Source: Flavobacteriaceae bacterium (GTDB lineage Bacteria; Bacteroidota; Bacteroidia; Flavobacteriales; Flavobacteriaceae). From it: a stretch of 14,431 nt of DNA. Every line of letters begins with the position of its first letter. Positions within the stretch are counted from its first letter, which is position 1. The notes below the pieces were generated by a model, which had not been told where the DNA came from, searched no databases, and saw only the letters and a program-made list of their open reading frames with translations. The DNA is taken from contig JAMOMG010000088.1 in assembly GCA_027068695.1 (NCBI GenBank), positions 1 through 14,431 of the forward strand, in the 5' to 3' direction. The position numbers and the translations under genes are program-made. This document shows, in pieces, positions 1 to 7,513 of the stretch.

Positions 1-143
1 ATGTAAAATTAACGGATGAGGAATTGGCAGAAAGAAAGTCTAATTGGAAAGCACCGGAATTAAAACATAAAAAAGGAATATTATATAAATATGCTAAAAC
101 CGTTTCCTCGGCTTCTGAAGGTTGTGTAACGGATAAATTTTAA
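1..143 (+). CDS. ilvD: Dihydroxy-acid dehydratase, C-terminal end (partial)
   Basis: This is the last 46 codons of an ORF that enters from the left edge and stops at TAA 141-143, read in the frame starting at base 3. The peptide ends [20 protein letters not shown] plus KF, which is the typical C-terminus of IlvD: a basic, Trp/Pro-containing segment, then G-x-L-x-K-Y-A and a final small-residue stretch. IlvD is the Fe-S enzyme that dehydrates 2,3-dihydroxy-3-methyl acids to 2-oxo acids in valine and isoleucine synthesis. The catalytic and cluster-binding parts lie outside the window. ilvB begins four bases after the stop, so this is the upstream member of the ilv operon. The call rests on a short tail plus context, but both agree. 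Confidence 0.9.
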   Translation, partial: VKLTDEELAERKSNWKAPELKHKKGILYKYAKTVSSASEGCVTDKF

Positions 144-147
144 ACGT

Positions 148-1881
148 ATGGAAACATTAAAAAAAGAGGTTCGAGAAGAAAACATCGAGAAAAAAGTAAA
201 AATAAGTGGTGCGGAAGCGGTAATAAAATGTTTGTTAGAAGAAGGCGTAGATTTAGCGTATGGTTACCCGGGAGGTGCTATTATGCCCGTATATGACGAG
301 ATTTACAAATATAAAGATAAATTACACCATGTATTAACTCGTCATGAGCAAGGAGCAGTTCATGCGGCGCAAGGTTTTGCACGTGTAACGGGAAAACCAG
401 GAATTGTATTTGCAACTTCAGGACCAGGAGCAACAAATTTAGTAACAGGAATAGCCGATGCACAAATAGATTCTACACCATTGGTTTGTATTACGGGTCA
501 GGTAGGGTCACATTTATTAGGCTCTGACGCATTTCAAGAAACAGATATTGTAGGTATTTCTACACCGGTAACTAAATGGAATTACCAAATAACAAATGCT
601 AGCGAAATACCAGAAGTAATTGCAAAAGCATTTTACATTGCTAAATCTGGTCGTCCAGGGCCTGTTTTAATTGATATTACCAAAGATGCACAATTTGAGG
701 AATTTGACTTTAGCTATAAAAAATGCGAAAAAATTAGAAGTTATAAAGCTGTACCAAAACTAAATATTGATAAAGTTAAAGAAGCTGCAGAGCTAATAAA
801 TAATGCCAAAAAACCATTTATTGTTTGGGGACAAGGTGTTATTATTGGAGGTGCAGAAGAAGAGTTTAAAAACTTCATTGAAAAAACAGATATTCCATCA
901 GCATCAACAGCTTTAGGTCTTTCGGCATTGGCAACCAAACACCCTTTAAATGTGGGGATGGTTGGTATGCATGGAAACTATGCACCAAATGTATTAACAA
1001 ATCAATGTGATGTGTTAATTGCAATAGGAATGCGTTTTGATGATCGTGTTACAGGAAATTTGGAAACCTATGCAAAACAAGCTAAAGTAATACACTTTGA
1101 TATTGACCCTGCTGAAATTGATAAAAATGTAAAAACAGACATTGCAGTAATAGCCGACGTGAAAGAATCTTTGGTTGAAGTCATGAAATATGTTAATAAA
1201 AATGAGCATAAAGAATGGATGCAGGAATTTCATAAATTATATGAAATTGAATGCAAAGCTGTAATTAACGACCAGTTAAACCCAACAAAAGTAGGATTGA
1301 CAATGGGAGAAGTTTTGAATGGAATTAATAGAGAAACAAAAGGTGATGCTATTATAGTTTCAGATGTAGGTCAGCACCAGATGTTTGCTTGTCGCTATGC
1401 CGATTTTATAAAAACACGAAGTAGTGTAACTTCAGGAGGTTTAGGCACTATGGGATTTGCTTTGCCAGCATCCATTGGTGCTAAAATGGGAGCACCAGAT
1501 CGTGAAGTTGTTGCTATTATTGGTGATGGAGGTTACCAAATGACTTGTAATGAGCTGGGAACTGTTCTTCAAACAAAAGTACCGGTTAAAATTGTAGTAT
1601 TAAATAATAGTTATTTAGGAATGGTTCGCCAATGGCAAGAATTATTTTTTGACAAGCGTTATGCTTCTACCGAAATGATAAGTCCAAATTTTGTAAAACT
1701 AGCAGAAGCATATGATATTGAGGCTGTTAGAGTCTCAAAACGTGAAGATTTAGCTGAGGCGATAAAAACAATGATTGCTTCAAAAAACTCCTATTTTATG
1801 GAAGTTATTATTGAGCAAGAAGATAATGTATTTCCAATGATACCAACAGGAGCAAGTGTTTCAGATATAAGATTAAGTTAA
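148..1881 (+). CDS. ilvB: Acetolactate synthase large (catalytic) subunit
   Basis: ThDP-dependent enzyme that condenses two pyruvates to 2-acetolactate, or pyruvate with 2-oxobutanoate to 2-aceto-2-hydroxybutanoate. This is the first shared step of valine, leucine and isoleucine synthesis. The 577 residues show the normal three-domain order. The N-terminal domain has GYPGGAIMPVYD (39-50) and RHEQGA with the probable catalytic Glu67, then SGPGATN (91-97). A central nucleotide-binding-like domain spans roughly 205-340. The C-terminal ThDP domain has GDG at 459-461 and NN at 486-487, separated by 24 residues as in the metal-diphosphate binding motif. About 20 charged residues precede the conserved start of the fold. 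ATG 148 is the first start after the ilvD stop, and no Shine-Dalgarno motif is seen. ilvN follows two bases after the stop, as expected for a catalytic/regulatory subunit pair. Confidence 0.97.
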   Translation: METLKKEVREENIEKKVKISGAEAVIKCLLEEGVDLAYGYPGGAIMPVYDEIYKYKDKLHHVLTRHEQGAVHAAQGFARVTGKPGIVFATSGPGATNLVTGIADAQIDSTPLVCITGQVGSHLLGSDAFQETDIVGISTPVTKWNYQITNASEIPEVIAKAFYIAKSGRPGPVLIDITKDAQFEEFDFSYKKCEKIRSYKAVPKLNIDKVKEAAELINNAKKPFIVWGQGVIIGGAEEEFKNFIEKTDIPSASTALGLSALATKHPLNVGMVGMHGNYAPNVLTNQCDVLIAIGMRFDDRVTGNLETYAKQAKVIHFDIDPAEIDKNVKTDIAVIADVKESLVEVMKYVNKNEHKEWMQEFHKLYEIECKAVINDQLNPTKVGLTMGEVLNGINRETKGDAIIVSDVGQHQMFACRYADFIKTRSSVTSGGLGTMGFALPASIGAKMGAPDREVVAIIGDGGYQMTCNELGTVLQTKVPVKIVVLNNSYLGMVRQWQELFFDKRYASTEMISPNFVKLAEAYDIEAVRVSKREDLAEAIKTMIASKNSYFMEVIIEQEDNVFPMIPTGASVSDIRLS

Positions 1882-1883
1882 TT

Positions 1884-2405
1884 ATGGAAGAAAATAAAAA
1901 TTTTACAGTTTCGGTTTATACCGAAAATAACATAGGAATATTAAATCGTATTTCAGCAATATTTTTAAAACGTCATATCAATATTGAAAGTATGACAGTT
2001 TCAAAATCTGAGATTGAACATGTACACAGGTTTACTTTTGTGGTAGAAGTTCCTGAAACGTTGATTAGAAAAGTTATGGGTCAGTTAGAAAAACAAATTG
2101 AAGTTATTAGAGCTTTTTACCATACAGAAGAAGAAATTATATATCACGAAACAGCTTTATTTAAAATTGCATCAACACATTTATACGATGAAAAAATTCA
2201 GGATAAATTAAAATTTAGAAGAGCACATATAATTGCAATAACCGAGCGTTATTTTGTAATTGAAGCATCTGGGTTAAAAGAAGATATTAATAGAATGTAT
2301 GAAAAGCTAAAACCATTTGGTTTATTACAGTTTGTACGTTCAGGACGTATCGCAATTACGCGACCTAAAATGGCAATTTCAGAATTATTAGCAGAAATTA
2401 ATTAA
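1884..2405 (+). CDS. ilvN: Acetolactate synthase small (regulatory) subunit
   Basis: Regulatory partner of IlvB. In this family the small subunit raises activity and carries valine feedback inhibition. The 173 residues fit the usual 160-175 length. An N-terminal ACT domain starts with [21 protein letters not shown] (about 7-27) and has the ACT-type N-x-G-x-L-x-R pattern where effectors usually bind. A second alpha/beta domain runs from about 95 (ETALFKI) to 165, ending [11 protein letters not shown]. The ATG lies two bases after the ilvB stop, which suggests translational coupling. I see nothing missing. Whether this copy responds to valine cannot be read from the sequence alone. Confidence 0.95.
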   Translation: MEENKNFTVSVYTENNIGILNRISAIFLKRHINIESMTVSKSEIEHVHRFTFVVEVPETLIRKVMGQLEKQIEVIRAFYHTEEEIIYHETALFKIASTHLYDEKIQDKLKFRRAHIIAITERYFVIEASGLKEDINRMYEKLKPFGLLQFVRSGRIAITRPKMAISELLAEIN

Positions 2406-2424
2406 AAGAATAAAAAATATAAAA

Positions 2425-3897
2425 ATGGCAAATTATTTTAATACACTTTCATTAAGAGATAAGTTAGATCAACTTGGAAAATGTAGGTTTATGGATTCTT
2501 CTGAATTTAAAGAAGGTGTTGAAGCTTTAAAAGGTAAAAAAATTGTAATTGTTGGTTGTGGAGCTCAAGGCTTAAACCAAGGTTTAAATATGAGAGATTC
2601 TGGTTTAGATGTTTCCTATACATTAAGGTCAGCAGCAATTACAGAAAAAAGACAATCTTTTTTAAATGCTTCTGAAAATAAATTTAAAGTAGGAACCTAT
2701 GAAGAAATGATTCCTTCAGCAGATTTATTAATCAACTTAACACCAGATAAACAACATACTTCAGTAGTTTCTGCAGTAATGCCTTTAATGAAAAAAGGAG
2801 CTGCATTATCCTATTCTCACGGTTTTAATATTGTGGAAGAAGGAATGCAAATACGAAAAGATATTACCGTAATTATGGTAGCGCCAAAGTCACCAGGCTC
2901 TGAAGTAAGAGAAGAATTTAAAAGAGGATTTGGTGTCCCAACACTAATTGCTGTACACCCTGAAAATGACCCTGAAGGTAAAGGTTGGGATTATGCGAAA
3001 GCATATGCTGTTGCAACAGGTGGACATACCGCAGGAGTTTTGGAATCTTCATTTGTTGCGGAAGTGAAATCAGATTTAATGGGAGAGCAAACAATTCTTT
3101 GTGGATTGTTACAAACAGGCTCTATTTTATGTTTCGATAAAATGATAGAGGAAGGTGTAGAGGCAGGTTATGCTTCTAAATTAGTTCAATACGGATGGGA
3201 AACAGTAACAGAAGCCTTAAAACATGGTGGAATTACCAATATGATGGATAGATTATCCAACCCTGCAAAAGTAGCTGCATTTAAAGTCTCAGAAGATTTA
3301 AAAGAAATTATGCGTCCACTTTTTCAAAAACATATGGATGATATTATGTCGGGTCATTTTTCAAAAACAATGATGGAAGATTGGGCAAATGACGATGTAA
3401 ATTTATTAACTTGGAGAGCCGAAACAGGTGAAACTGCTTTTGAAAAAACACCAGCAAGTACTGTTGAAATTTCAGAACAAGAATATTTTGATAATGGTAC
3501 ATTAATGGTTGCTATGGTAAAAGCAGGTGTAGAATTAGCCTTTGAATCTATGACTGAATCAGGAATTATTGAAGAATCTGCCTATTATGAATCATTGCAT
3601 GAAACACCATTAATTGCAAATACTATTGCACGTAAAAAATTATTTGAAATGAATAGGGTAATTTCTGATACTGCAGAGTATGGATGTTACTTGTTTGACC
3701 ATGCTTGTAAGCCATTAATTGCTGATTATGTAAAAAATACACCTAGTAATTTTATTGGAAAATCATTTAATGAAGGTTCAAATAGTGTTGATAATATAGA
3801 GCTAATTAAAGTAAATGCGGCAATTAGAAATCACCCTGTTGAGGATATTGGAGAGTACTTGCGTGAGTCTATGACAGCAATGATTAAAATAGTTTAA
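2425..3897 (+). CDS. ilvC: Ketol-acid reductoisomerase, long class II form (NADP+)
   Basis: Converts 2-acetolactate or 2-aceto-2-hydroxybutanoate to the 2,3-dihydroxy acid by Mg2+-dependent alkyl migration and NADPH reduction. At 490 residues it is the long form with a duplicated C-terminal helical domain, as in E. coli, rather than the roughly 330-residue class I enzyme. It aligns with the remembered E. coli protein without gaps for at least the first 220 residues. [17 protein letters not shown] (44-60) is the dinucleotide loop. Arg68, Arg76 and Ser78 sit where the E. coli enzyme contacts the NADPH 2'-phosphate, so NADPH preference is expected. His132, Lys155, Asp217 and Glu221 match the catalytic and metal-binding residues. 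The repeated domain contains [20 protein letters not shown] and [11 protein letters not shown]. The gap after ilvN is 19 bases. Confidence 0.97.
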   Translation: MANYFNTLSLRDKLDQLGKCRFMDSSEFKEGVEALKGKKIVIVGCGAQGLNQGLNMRDSGLDVSYTLRSAAITEKRQSFLNASENKFKVGTYEEMIPSADLLINLTPDKQHTSVVSAVMPLMKKGAALSYSHGFNIVEEGMQIRKDITVIMVAPKSPGSEVREEFKRGFGVPTLIAVHPENDPEGKGWDYAKAYAVATGGHTAGVLESSFVAEVKSDLMGEQTILCGLLQTGSILCFDKMIEEGVEAGYASKLVQYGWETVTEALKHGGITNMMDRLSNPAKVAAFKVSEDLKEIMRPLFQKHMDDIMSGHFSKTMMEDWANDDVNLLTWRAETGETAFEKTPASTVEISEQEYFDNGTLMVAMVKAGVELAFESMTESGIIEESAYYESLHETPLIANTIARKKLFEMNRVISDTAEYGCYLFDHACKPLIADYVKNTPSNFIGKSFNEGSNSVDNIELIKVNAAIRNHPVEDIGEYLRESMTAMIKIV

Positions 3898-3910
3898 ATT
3901 AAAAGAGAAT

Positions 3911-3960
3911 GTCATTCCTACGTGATTACTGAGCGTAGTCGAAGTAAGGTAGGAATCTTA
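3911..3960 (+). repeat. Intergenic hairpin repeat between ilvC and ilvA (element 1)
   Basis: Perfect 8-base inverted arms ATTCCTAC (3914-3921) and GTAGGAAT (3949-3956) enclose a second, inner pair TTACT (3926-3930) and AGTAA (3943-3947). The apex reads GAGCGTAGTCGA. The element begins GTC and ends CTTA, the same flank pattern as the elements near argB. It occupies the only large gap in the ilv operon. It is probably an interspersed repeat. It could also affect read-through or mRNA stability between ilvC and ilvA, but it lacks the U-tract of an intrinsic terminator. Confidence 0.7.
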
Positions 3961-3988
3961 GGGTTTTTAAAATACATTCAAAACCTAA
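3958..3988 (+). other. Imperfect inverted repeat upstream of ilvA
   Basis: TTAGG (3958-3962), a bulged G, then TTTT (3964-3967) pairs with AAAACCTAA (3980-3988), giving nine base pairs around a 12-base loop. It lies 30 bases before the ilvA start and overlaps the end of element 1. No T-run follows it on the + strand. It could be a weak structural element or chance pairing in AT-rich sequence. Confidence 0.3.
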
Positions 3989-4018
3989 AAATTAGTTACT
4001 ATAGATTAACAATATTTA

Positions 4019-5281
4019 ATGAATATTACTACTAAAAATAGCATTTCATTAGAGCAAATATACAAAGCTCAGCATAATATCAAAGGAGTTATAGAACATA
4101 CTCCTTTGGTGTTTATGAAGAATTTTTCTGAACGATACCAAGCAACAATTTACTTCAAAAGAGAAGATTTACAGGTAGTTCGGTCGTATAAAATTAGAGG
4201 TGCATTTAATAAAATTCAAGGGTTAACTAAAAGTGAGTTAAAAAATGGTGTTGTGTGTGCAAGTGCGGGTAATCATGCACAGGGAGTAGCTTATGCTTGT
4301 AAAAAATTAAAAGTTAAAGGTGTTATTTTTATGCCTGTTACAACACCACATCAAAAAATTGATCAGGTTAAAATGTTCGGTGGTAAATTTATAGAAATTC
4401 AACTTTTTGGTGATAGTTTTGATGATAGTCAAAAAGCTGCTATAACGTTTTGTACTACAAATAAGAGAACTTTTGTACATCCATTTGATGATTTAGAAGT
4501 AATTGCAGGACAAGGCACAGTAGGATTAGAAATTTTGAATGATACTACCAATCCTATTGATTATTTATTTCTCCCAGTTGGAGGTGGAGGCTTAGCTTCA
4601 GGTGTTTCAAATGTTTTTAAAGTATTAAGTCCAAAAACTAAAATTGTTGGTGTAGAGCCTAAAGGAGCACCATCATTAACTACATCATTAAAAAATGGAA
4701 AAAACACAACACTTACTGAAATAGAAAATTTTGTTGATGGTGCAGCTGTTAAACGTATGGGTGAATTAACTTTTAAATTTTGTAAAGAGTTATTGGATGA
4801 TACCAATACCATTTGTGAAGGGTTAATTTGTTCTACTATTTTAAAAGTTTATAATGAAAATGCAATGGTTGTTGAGCCAGCAGGAGTATTATCAATTGCA
4901 GCACTTGAAAAATATAAGGAAAAAATAAAAGGGAAAACAGTTGTTTGCGTTGTGAGTGGAGGTAATAATGATATTACCAGAATGGAAGAAATAAAAGAAC
5001 GCGCCTTATTTTACGAAGGTTTAAAACATTATTTTATTATCAAATTTCCTCAAAGAGCTGGAGCTTTAAAGGAATTTGTTGTTGATGTATTGGGGCCAAA
5101 TGATGATATTGCCTATTTTGAATACACAAAAAAACACAATAGAGATAAAGGCCCAGCTGTTGTTGGAATTGAATTAGATACAAAAGAAGACTTTGAGCCG
5201 TTGGTTAAAAGGATGAAACAAAAGGGATTTTTAGGTGAATATTTAAATGAAAAACCTGAATTATTTCAATTTTTGATTTGA
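4019..5281 (+). CDS. ilvA: Threonine ammonia-lyase (threonine dehydratase), biosynthetic
   Basis: PLP enzyme that deaminates L-threonine to 2-oxobutanoate, the committing step for isoleucine. The fold-type II catalytic part has SYKIRGAF with the Schiff-base Lys58, SAGNHAQGVAYA with the Asn that contacts PLP, the glycine loop GGGGLASG from 188, and the C-terminal SGGNND that caps the cofactor. Residues 334-420, starting GLKHYFIIKFPQRAGALKEF, form a single ACT-like regulatory domain. E. coli IlvA has two such domains and about 514 residues; 420 matches the shorter type seen in Corynebacterium and Bacillus. The domain implies isoleucine feedback control, which differs from catabolic threonine dehydratases lacking it. 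It follows ilvC after 121 bases and ends the ilv group; the next gene is 426 bases away. Confidence 0.94.
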   Translation: MNITTKNSISLEQIYKAQHNIKGVIEHTPLVFMKNFSERYQATIYFKREDLQVVRSYKIRGAFNKIQGLTKSELKNGVVCASAGNHAQGVAYACKKLKVKGVIFMPVTTPHQKIDQVKMFGGKFIEIQLFGDSFDDSQKAAITFCTTNKRTFVHPFDDLEVIAGQGTVGLEILNDTTNPIDYLFLPVGGGGLASGVSNVFKVLSPKTKIVGVEPKGAPSLTTSLKNGKNTTLTEIENFVDGAAVKRMGELTFKFCKELLDDTNTICEGLICSTILKVYNENAMVVEPAGVLSIAALEKYKEKIKGKTVVCVVSGGNNDITRMEEIKERALFYEGLKHYFIIKFPQRAGALKEFVVDVLGPNDDIAYFEYTKKHNRDKGPAVVGIELDTKEDFEPLVKRMKQKGFLGEYLNEKPELFQFLI

Positions 5282-5338
5282 TAAAATAATACTTAAATAA
5301 GTAAAATGTGTTAAGATTTAATACCATTCACCAGAAGA

Positions 5339-5367
5339 TTGTTAAATATAAGATAAAAATATTGTTG
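5339..5367 (+). promoter_or_regulatory. Candidate Bacteroidota-type promoter for the arginine operon
   Basis: TTG at 5339-5341 and TATTGTTG at 5360-5367 are 18 bases apart. They match the Bacteroidota -33 TTG and -7 TAnnTTTG pattern at all but one fixed position. Transcription would begin near 5372-5376, about 25 bases before the leader ORF. An alternative is TTG 5362-5364 with TAACATTG 5384-5391 (19-base spacing), which would start transcription at or near the leader ATG. In AT-rich DNA such matches are common, so confidence is modest. Confidence 0.4.
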
Positions 5368-5380
5368 TATTAATATTTTT
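5355..5380 (+). other. AT-only perfect inverted repeat overlapping the candidate promoter
   Basis: AAAAATATT (5355-5363) and AATATTTTT (5372-5380) are perfect 9-base inverted arms around an 8-base spacer. The repeat overlaps the proposed -7 element, where an operator would act. It could instead be an AT-rich terminator remnant after ilvA, since the right arm ends in five Ts. It does not resemble the E. coli ARG box. Confidence 0.35.
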
Positions 5381-5396
5381 ACGTAACATTGCACCA

Positions 5397-5471
5397 ATGA
5401 AAACAACCAATTTAAATACAACTGTAAAATATCCCCGTCGTTCTTTCGACGTTTATCGCTGTGTGCGCTAA
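5397..5471 (+). CDS. Arginine-rich leader peptide (candidate attenuator peptide)
   Basis: A 24-codon ORF, ATG 5397-5399 to TAA 5469-5471. Residues 1-12 are polar and unremarkable (MKTTNLNTTVKY). Residues 13-24 are PRRSFDVYRCVR, with arginines at 14, 15, 21 and 24, the last being the codon before the stop. All four use CGT or CGC, although most arginine codons in the neighbouring genes are AGA by eye. CGT and CGC are normally read by one tRNA-Arg isoacceptor, so ribosome progress would report the charging of that tRNA. The tandem CGT CGT codons lie in a small hairpin, CGTCG (5436-5440) with CGACG (5447-5451). No Shine-Dalgarno sequence precedes it, as for the other genes here. It sits upstream of arginine biosynthesis genes, and a terminator-like hairpin follows. 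Translation is not proven. Confidence 0.6.
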   Translation: MKTTNLNTTVKYPRRSFDVYRCVR

Positions 5472-5551
5472 TGCTACTAATAAAAAAACAGTTTATTCAT
5501 TTTCATTATTACCAATTATTTTGCAACAATCTTTTAACATCATATTCTTAT

Positions 5552-5559
5552 TAAGTTTG
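5552..5559 (+). promoter_or_regulatory. Perfect -7 box TAAGTTTG without a good -33 element
   Basis: TAAGTTTG fits TAnnTTTG exactly, but the nearest upstream TTG (5521-5523) is 28 bases away, too far for the usual spacing. If used, it would start a transcript that skips the leader ORF but keeps the hairpins. It may be a chance match. Confidence 0.2.
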
Positions 5560-5610
5560 ATTCTAATTACTTCAAACAAAATAATAACTATGTATTTTAG
5601 GTCTCACCGC

Positions 5611-5635
5611 CGTCCCTTGTGGGCGTCTTTATTCT
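5611..5635 (+). terminator. Terminator-like GC hairpin followed by a T-rich tract
   Basis: CG-T-CCC (5611-5616, T bulged) pairs with GGGCG (5621-5625): five G-C pairs closed by the tetraloop TTGT. The next ten bases, TCTTTATTCT, are 70% T. An overlapping alternative pairs AC(c)GCC (5606-5611) with GGCGT (5622-5626). It lies about 73-97 bases before the first structural gene, where an attenuator terminator would be expected. The interrupted T-tract and the bulge make it a weak-to-moderate terminator. Confidence 0.5.
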
Positions 5636-5637
5636 AA

Positions 5638-5658
5638 GAAAACGGTGCGTCCGTTTTC
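5638..5658 (+). other. Second hairpin in the arginine leader
   Basis: GAAAACGG (5638-5645) and CCGTTTTC (5651-5658) form a perfect 8-base-pair stem with the loop TGCGT. No T-run follows. Part of its left arm and loop (5642-5649) can instead pair with CGCCGT (5608-5613) of the preceding hairpin, with one bulged base, so the two hairpins and the longer stem are mutually exclusive. Confidence 0.5.
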
Positions 5659-5707
5659 CATTTCAAAAAAACATCAAATTTCAAATTTTAAGATAAAAAA
5701 GTAAGCA

Positions 5708-6325
5708 ATGAGAATTGTTATAGCTAATAAAACACATATAAAATATGCAGAGATAATTTGTGAGACTATCAAAGAATCTGCGAAAATTAGAGGTACTGGT
5801 ATTGCCGAAAGAACACCTGAATATATTATTGAAAGAATTAGAAATGGCAATGCAGTAATAGCTATTGATTCAGGTAATTTTGCGGGGTTTTGCTATATCG
5901 AAACGTGGGATAACAAAGAGTTTGTGGTAAACTCTGGACTTATTGTACACCCTAATTTTAGAAATCAAGGATTGGCTAAAAAAATTAAAAAGAAAATTTT
6001 AGAATACTCAAAACAAAAATACCCTAATGCAAAAATATTTGGGATTACAACAGGTTTAGCAGTTTTAAAAATTAATTATGAATTGGGTTATCAGCCAGTT
6101 ACTTTTTCTGAATTAACAAGTGATGAAGCTTTTTGGAATGGGTGTAAAACTTGTGGTAATTACGATGTTTTAATGAGAACAGATAAAAAAATGTGTTTAT
6201 GTACAGGAATGCTTTATAATCCAACTCATAAAAAAAATGTAAAGAAGCATCCTTATAATTCAAAAGTATTAAGCAGACTAAAAAAAATTAAACAAACATT
6301 ATTTCTAAAAAAGAATAAAAAATAA
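5708..6325 (+). CDS. GNAT acyltransferase, probable N-acylglutamate synthase of arginine synthesis
   Basis: A 205-residue GNAT-family protein. The acyl-CoA pyrophosphate loop is in LIVHPNFRNQGLAKKI, with RNQGLA at 85-90. The late part of the fold, FGITTGLAVLKINYELGYQPV, follows at 111-131. Residues 140-170 carry Cys146, Cys149, Cys163 and Cys165 (CxxC, then CxC), which could bind a metal or form disulfides. A lysine-rich tail (about 174-205) follows. As the first structural gene of a complete arginine set that otherwise lacks an ArgA or ArgJ, it most likely transfers an acyl group to glutamate. Because the pathway seems to use succinylated intermediates, the donor may be succinyl-CoA. GNAT proteins have been linked to this step in other Bacteroidota, as I recall, but I could not check that. 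The substrate is inference; the fold is clear. argG starts four bases downstream. Confidence 0.75.
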   Translation: MRIVIANKTHIKYAEIICETIKESAKIRGTGIAERTPEYIIERIRNGNAVIAIDSGNFAGFCYIETWDNKEFVVNSGLIVHPNFRNQGLAKKIKKKILEYSKQKYPNAKIFGITTGLAVLKINYELGYQPVTFSELTSDEAFWNGCKTCGNYDVLMRTDKKMCLCTGMLYNPTHKKNVKKHPYNSKVLSRLKKIKQTLFLKKNKK

Positions 6326-6329
6326 TATC

Positions 6330-7511
6330 ATGGAAAAAGTAGTAGTAGCATATAGCGGTGGTTTAGACACCTCCTATTGCGTTAAATATTTGCAACACGA
6401 ATTAAATCTTGAAGTTCACAGTGTTTTGGTAAATACAGGAGGTTTTTCAGAAGAAGAACTTAAAGTTGTTGAAGCAAAAGCTTACAATATGGGGGTTGTT
6501 TCACATACCAATCAAAATATTTTAGATATTTATTATGAAAAAGCTATAAAATTTATGGTGTATGGAAATGTATTAAAAAATAATACATACCCATTGTCTG
6601 TTAGTGCCGAAAGAGTTTTTCAAGCTATTGAAGTGGTGGAATATGCCAAAAAAATTAACGCAAAATATATTGCACACGGGAGTACAGGTGCAGGAAATGA
6701 CCAAGTACGATTTGATATGATTTTTCAAACCTTGGCTCCAGAAATTGAAATTATAACTCCAATTAGAGATTTAAAACTTTCTAGACAAGAAGAAATAGAC
6801 TACTTAAAAAAGCATGGAGTAGATTACCCTTGGTCTAAAGCAAAATATTCAATTAACAAAGGTATTTGGGGAACAAGTATTGGAGGTGTTGAAACATTGA
6901 CTTCTCATCAGGCATTGCCAGAAGACGCATATCCAAGTCAGTTAGAAAAAACCGAGCCAACAAACATTAAATTACATTTTAAAAAGGGACAACTAGTAGG
7001 TTTAAATGATGAATATGATACGGCTGTAAATACCATTTTAAAAATTGAAGAGATTGCATCAAAATATGCAATAGGTAGAGATATTCATGTGGGAGATACC
7101 ATTGTTGGCATTAAAGGAAGAGTTGGTTTTGAAGCAGCCGCAGCAACAGTAATTATTAAAGCTCATCATCTATTAGAAAAACATGTATTATCTAAATGGC
7201 AACAAAATTTAAAGGAAAATATTGGTAGTACTTACGGTATGTTACTGCATGATGGTCAATATTTTGAACCTGCAATGAGAGATTTGGAAGCATTTTTAAC
7301 AAATTCACAGAAAACAGTTACAGGAATAGTATTTGTAACTTTGAAACCATATCATTTTACTTTAAATGGAGTTGAATCTAAACACGATTTAATGAAATCT
7401 AAATTTGGAGAATATGGAGAAACTAATAAAGCTTGGAGTTCTGAAGATGCAAAAGGATTTATTAAAATTTTAGGAGTTGCAAATAAAATTTATCACAGCG
7501 TAAACACATAA
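6330..7511 (+). CDS. argG: Argininosuccinate synthase
   Basis: ATP-dependent condensation of citrulline and aspartate to argininosuccinate. The N-terminus has the PP-loop AYSGGLDTS (7-15). YPLSVSAERV (about 87-96) and HGSTGAGNDQVRFD (116-129) form the nucleotide and citrulline/aspartate binding regions. In the second stretch the family more often has GKGNDQ, so Lys to Ala at 121 is a small departure. The 393 residues are near the usual 400-residue bacterial length and the protein looks intact. It lies second in the operon, two bases before argC. No argH is present in the window, so the last step to arginine must be encoded elsewhere. Confidence 0.95.
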   Translation: MEKVVVAYSGGLDTSYCVKYLQHELNLEVHSVLVNTGGFSEEELKVVEAKAYNMGVVSHTNQNILDIYYEKAIKFMVYGNVLKNNTYPLSVSAERVFQAIEVVEYAKKINAKYIAHGSTGAGNDQVRFDMIFQTLAPEIEIITPIRDLKLSRQEEIDYLKKHGVDYPWSKAKYSINKGIWGTSIGGVETLTSHQALPEDAYPSQLEKTEPTNIKLHFKKGQLVGLNDEYDTAVNTILKIEEIASKYAIGRDIHVGDTIVGIKGRVGFEAAAATVIIKAHHLLEKHVLSKWQQNLKENIGSTYGMLLHDGQYFEPAMRDLEAFLTNSQKTVTGIVFVTLKPYHFTLNGVESKHDLMKSKFGEYGETNKAWSSEDAKGFIKILGVANKIYHSVNT

Positions 7512-7513
7512 TT

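Larger units (their letters stand above)
5282..5707 (+). promoter_or_regulatory. Leader region of the arginine operon, candidate attenuator
   Basis: This 426-base spacer separates the ilv and arg groups and contains no long ORF. In order it holds: an AT-rich stretch after ilvA with a weak TACTT/AAGTA inverted repeat (5289-5302); candidate promoter elements (5339-5391); a 24-codon arginine-rich ORF (5397-5471); an AT-rich linker (about 5472-5600); two GC-rich hairpins (5606-5658); and an A/T-rich run into the start at 5708. The two GC-rich islands stand out against their surroundings. The layout of leader peptide, linker, terminator-like hairpin and biosynthetic genes for the same amino acid is what transcription attenuation looks like. 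I found no convincing antiterminator involving the leader ORF by eye, so the switching mechanism is inference. Confidence 0.6.

Noticed and set aside
5355..5380. E. coli-type ARG box
   Set aside because: The inverted repeat lacks the TGAAT/ATTCA half-sites of the ARG box.
5600..5635. T-box riboswitch, suggested by ACCGCCGTCCCTTGTGGGCG-like wording
   Set aside because: The TGGNA-type T-box motif and specifier stem are missing, and T-boxes are not expected in Bacteroidota. The Arg-rich leader ORF explains the context better.
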